NCBI GenBank assembly: GCA_964058845.1
Contig: CAXKVR010000054.1
Location: forward strand, 1-44,961
Direction of reading: 5' to 3'
Origin: Carex sylvatica
Taxonomy: Eukaryota > Streptophyta > Magnoliopsida > Poales > Cyperaceae
Length of the DNA stretch: 44,961 bases
This document shows, piece after piece, positions 42,380 to 44,961 of this stretch. Position numbers and translations under genes: made by a program. Numbering within the stretch: position 1 is the stretch's first letter; each line of letters begins with the position of its first letter. The notes under the pieces were generated by a model. It was not told where the DNA came from. It ran no database searches and saw only the letters and a program-made list of their open reading frames with translations.

Positions 42380-42729
42380 GAGTAGAACTAGGGTGTTCTT
42401 AAGTTCATCAAGCTTTTCGGTGAACTCAAGTCTAAAATCAATTGAATCGGTTTTAAATGACGAATTCGAACCATTGAAACCCACCCACCTTACGAGTGAT
42501 GAGTCTACATGTGAAAATTTAAAACATTCGAATTAATTTAGTATAAAGTCAAGAGGTCAACTTTATACTAAATTAATTTGAATGTTTAAAATTTTCACAT
42601 ATAGACACATCACTTATAAGGTAGATGAATTTCAACAGTTCGGTTTCATAATTTGAAGCCGATTTGACTAGTTTGAAACTTGAGTTCACCAAGGAATTTG
42701 GTGAACTTATGAACACCCTAGTTCTACTC
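42380..42729. mobile_element. 350-bp almost fully palindromic element
   Basis: The left arm from GAGTAGAACTAGGGTGTTC and the right arm ending GAACACCCTAGTTCTACTC are inverse over about 170 bases each. Mirrored blocks include AAGTTCATCAAGC, GGTGAACTCAAGT, ACATGTGAAAATTTAAAACA and AATTTAGTATAAAGT. The loop at the centre (about 42554-42563) is only some ten bases. The GGGTGTTC start is hAT-like, but the flanks give no convincing duplication, so the superfamily is open. Confidence 0.85.
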
Positions 42730-43714
42730 ATATTTTTCTTACTTACCGATATAATTTTTTCAATTAGTACGATGTGTTTATTTATAAAACTAAGTTGTTA
42801 TCATGAATTAAATTTAGTGGTTTTATGTTGGAATATTTTATTTCTTTTAAATAATATATTATTAATATTTGAAAAAACTTAATTTTTGAATTTTTTTTAA
42901 AATAAATTTGTTATTTACATATATAAAGTGCTTGTGTTAAAAAAATAATAAGCATAGAACGCTTAATTTGAGCATGAGCATTCAGTTGGAAAGCATAATA
43001 AATAAACGAATAAATCAATAAAAATGCAAGTATCATGAAGGTCAAAGTTTCAGCAATAAACGAAGCCCCTGCGTCGCACTGTTGGTTCACCTCTCAATTA
43101 TTCATGTTGCGGAGCTCAAGAAATATGATTTCTGCTGATTTCTGTTTCCCAATGTTTTCACTGATGAATATGTGCCTTGCGCTTGGGAATATGGCTACTT
43201 AATTAGTAATTAATGTTAATAAAAAGGAATAATCAACATTTATATTAAGAAATTATTTGAGAAGATACAAAGCTTATGTAATTATTTTTATGGGGAAGTT
43301 GGAAGAGACTCGATATTATTTGGCTAATCCAAACAAAAATTAAAAGTCATTGCACAATTAGCATCCGTTGACCTCTCTATCTCTTTTCCATCACAAAAAG
43401 TATTTTTACTTAATTAGACCATAGGCTATTGGCAATAATAAAAAGTTATGGTCCACAGTGTTGATTGGATCAGGTTTAAAGTGACCTCTCTATATTCTGA
43501 AGTGAATATATATACGTATGGTGGTGGTTTGCTTTTAATTTAGTACCGAATAAATGAATATGTTGTATGGTATCACATATAAATGGATATAAATTGAAAT
43601 TAAAAACATTATATATGATTAGATTTTGAAGAACAAGATTATATATGTTAGAGATAATAATGAGACATGCACCATCTTAATTATTACAAAACTGAGAAGG
43701 TGAAGATAAAAAAG
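42730..43714. other. Intergenic, nothing recognised
   Basis: AT-rich with a less AT-rich patch at 43050-43190. No exon or RNA is recognised. Confidence 0.5.
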
Positions 43715-43717
43715 GAT

Positions 43718-44205
43718 ATTTATACGGTTACCGATACTACGTTGAAATTCTTGCCGATACGTGCTGATCAAACCCATCAGCACTGTGAACTGCGTCCGCA
43801 TCGTAAAGCAATTCCGCATCTGTGAGCCGCGATACACCAACGCAACCACTCCACTAGTGTTTGGTTTCTGGTCTATTCCGATGACCATAATATTTAATCA
43901 ATCTATCCAGTGTTTGATTTGGTCAAATTATTTAATCGCCATATATCCCGATAGCTATATTGTTTGGTTCTACCAGTATTTGGTCAAAATCAGCAATCTA
44001 TACTTCAAATTTTTATAGCTTTGATTTAGTAAATTAATCTTTTGTGATATATTTACTTTCTTAATTAGATTTTTTTATAATTATTTAAATGCAATATATA
44101 AAATAATAAAAAATAAAATATACATAATAGACGTATCGTATCATATATTTTTGAAAATTGCTGTATCGCCGTATCCGATTCGATACTCATAACCGTATCA
44201 TGCAA
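43718..44205. mobile_element. Putative hAT-like element with GATACG-rich ends
   Basis: TATACGGTTACCGATACTAC and CCGATACGTGCTG on the left mirror CGCCGTATCCGATTCGATAC and TCATAACCGTATCATG on the right. Between them AGTGTTTGGTTT and CAGTGTTTGATTT-like strings recur. Exact ends and target duplication are not resolved. Confidence 0.4.
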
Positions 44206-44961
44206 CATGCAACATAGCACAAAAGAAAAATCCATCCGGACATCCAGCTGGCATGTATGTATGTCAACGTCATGACGATTGGATTGCCAAATCCATTAAT
44301 GATGTCCGGCTTGGTTCCTCTCAATTTTTCTACAGGAAATGGAGATGTCACTAATTTATCACATATATATATTACAATACTGTGGCCGGTTTTGTTTTTT
44401 TGAGAACCAAATTTGAGAGGCACAGACCAATTGGGAAAACAAGATCTTTCTAGATCTTTCTGCAAAAGTTCTGCTACGACAGACCAATTGAAAAATAAAT
44501 AAAGAAAGAATTGCATTTGGATGCCAATCAATCCACATCTTGCAAATGTATTATCGTCATTTTGTGCTTGCACCCTGAGACTGAGATTCACATCTCATGT
44601 GAACTGCCTCTTAATTTAAGAATGCACCACCAAGATGCATCTTCTCATTTTCAATTGGAATCAATGGCATCTACTATACCAGTTTTGATTGGGTAACAAA
44701 TTAATTTGAACATATTCTGTATATAAGAAAAAAAAAAATACCCGGATTCAACCTCTGCTGTAGCCAGACAAGGAGATTCAACTATTTCTTAGTTGTTTTT
44801 TGACGTTTTATACGCATTTTATTCAGAGTTCAGTTCGAAAATGTAAAAAAAAAATATTTTATACGCGAATCATGTTACTATGCTCATAATAGATTGTTTG
44901 TGTCTATAATTCTATATATATAGCCAAGCTAGCCTACTGGAAAGACCAACATGCATACTCA
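44206..44961. other. Intergenic with short direct repeats near 44423-44490
   Basis: CAGACCAATTG occurs at 44423 and 44479. AGATCTTTCT occurs twice in tandem between them (about 44442-44461). No gene is supported. Confidence 0.45.

Noticed and set aside
44187..44591. Longest open frame (134 codons, minus strand)
   Set aside because: AT-driven residue composition, overlaps short direct repeats and the hAT-like element end, no recognisable family and no splice context.

Overview
The window looks like intergenic DNA from a flowering-plant nuclear genome. It is strongly AT-rich, has many poly-A/T and (TA)n tracts, contains no long open reading frame, and is packed with short non-autonomous DNA transposons of hAT and Mutator-like type plus a CACTA-type terminus. 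The one recognisable host coding sequence is a single spliced exon of a plant aspartokinase. I see no complete gene, rRNA, intact tRNA, CRISPR array or bacterial-style operon. I cannot name the species. Layout: 1-3.96 kb holds two ~0.9-kb direct repeats (offset ~2.29 kb), a minus-strand aspartokinase exon (983-1075), a CACTA-type right end at 3554, and outside that end a minus-strand first-exon-like segment (3645-3762) with a telo-box-like leader and a plastid-transit-like peptide. 4.4-16.0 kb holds three diverged copies of one intergenic segment (about 4440-5165, 12880-13165, 15440-16045), with a hAT MITE nested in a long-TIR element (9519-10409), a perfect 27-bp hairpin (11583-11656) and a 412-bp long-TIR element (12137-12548). 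16.1-20.6 kb holds three hAT MITEs with perfect 8-bp target duplications (16624-16864, 17552-17728, 18804-19401) and two MULE-type MITEs (18180-18398, 20366-20567). 22.4-31.4 kb holds half-palindromic elements abutting (TA)n microsatellites, MULE-type elements with dyad-repeat interiors, and another hAT MITE (26638-27059). 33.1-36.4 kb is a cluster of elements with 9-bp target duplications, including a 1314-bp foldback element (34436-35749). 37.7-44.96 kb contains further copies of the same families, a tRNA-derived SINE, a 350-bp almost fully palindromic element (42380-42729), and a pyrimidine/purine-biased stretch that might be promoter-like. No genes work together here; the biology is transposon biology. 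Element boundaries were set by eye from terminal inverted repeats and target duplications. Where both are exact the call is strong, and where only a family resemblance is visible the confidence is set low.
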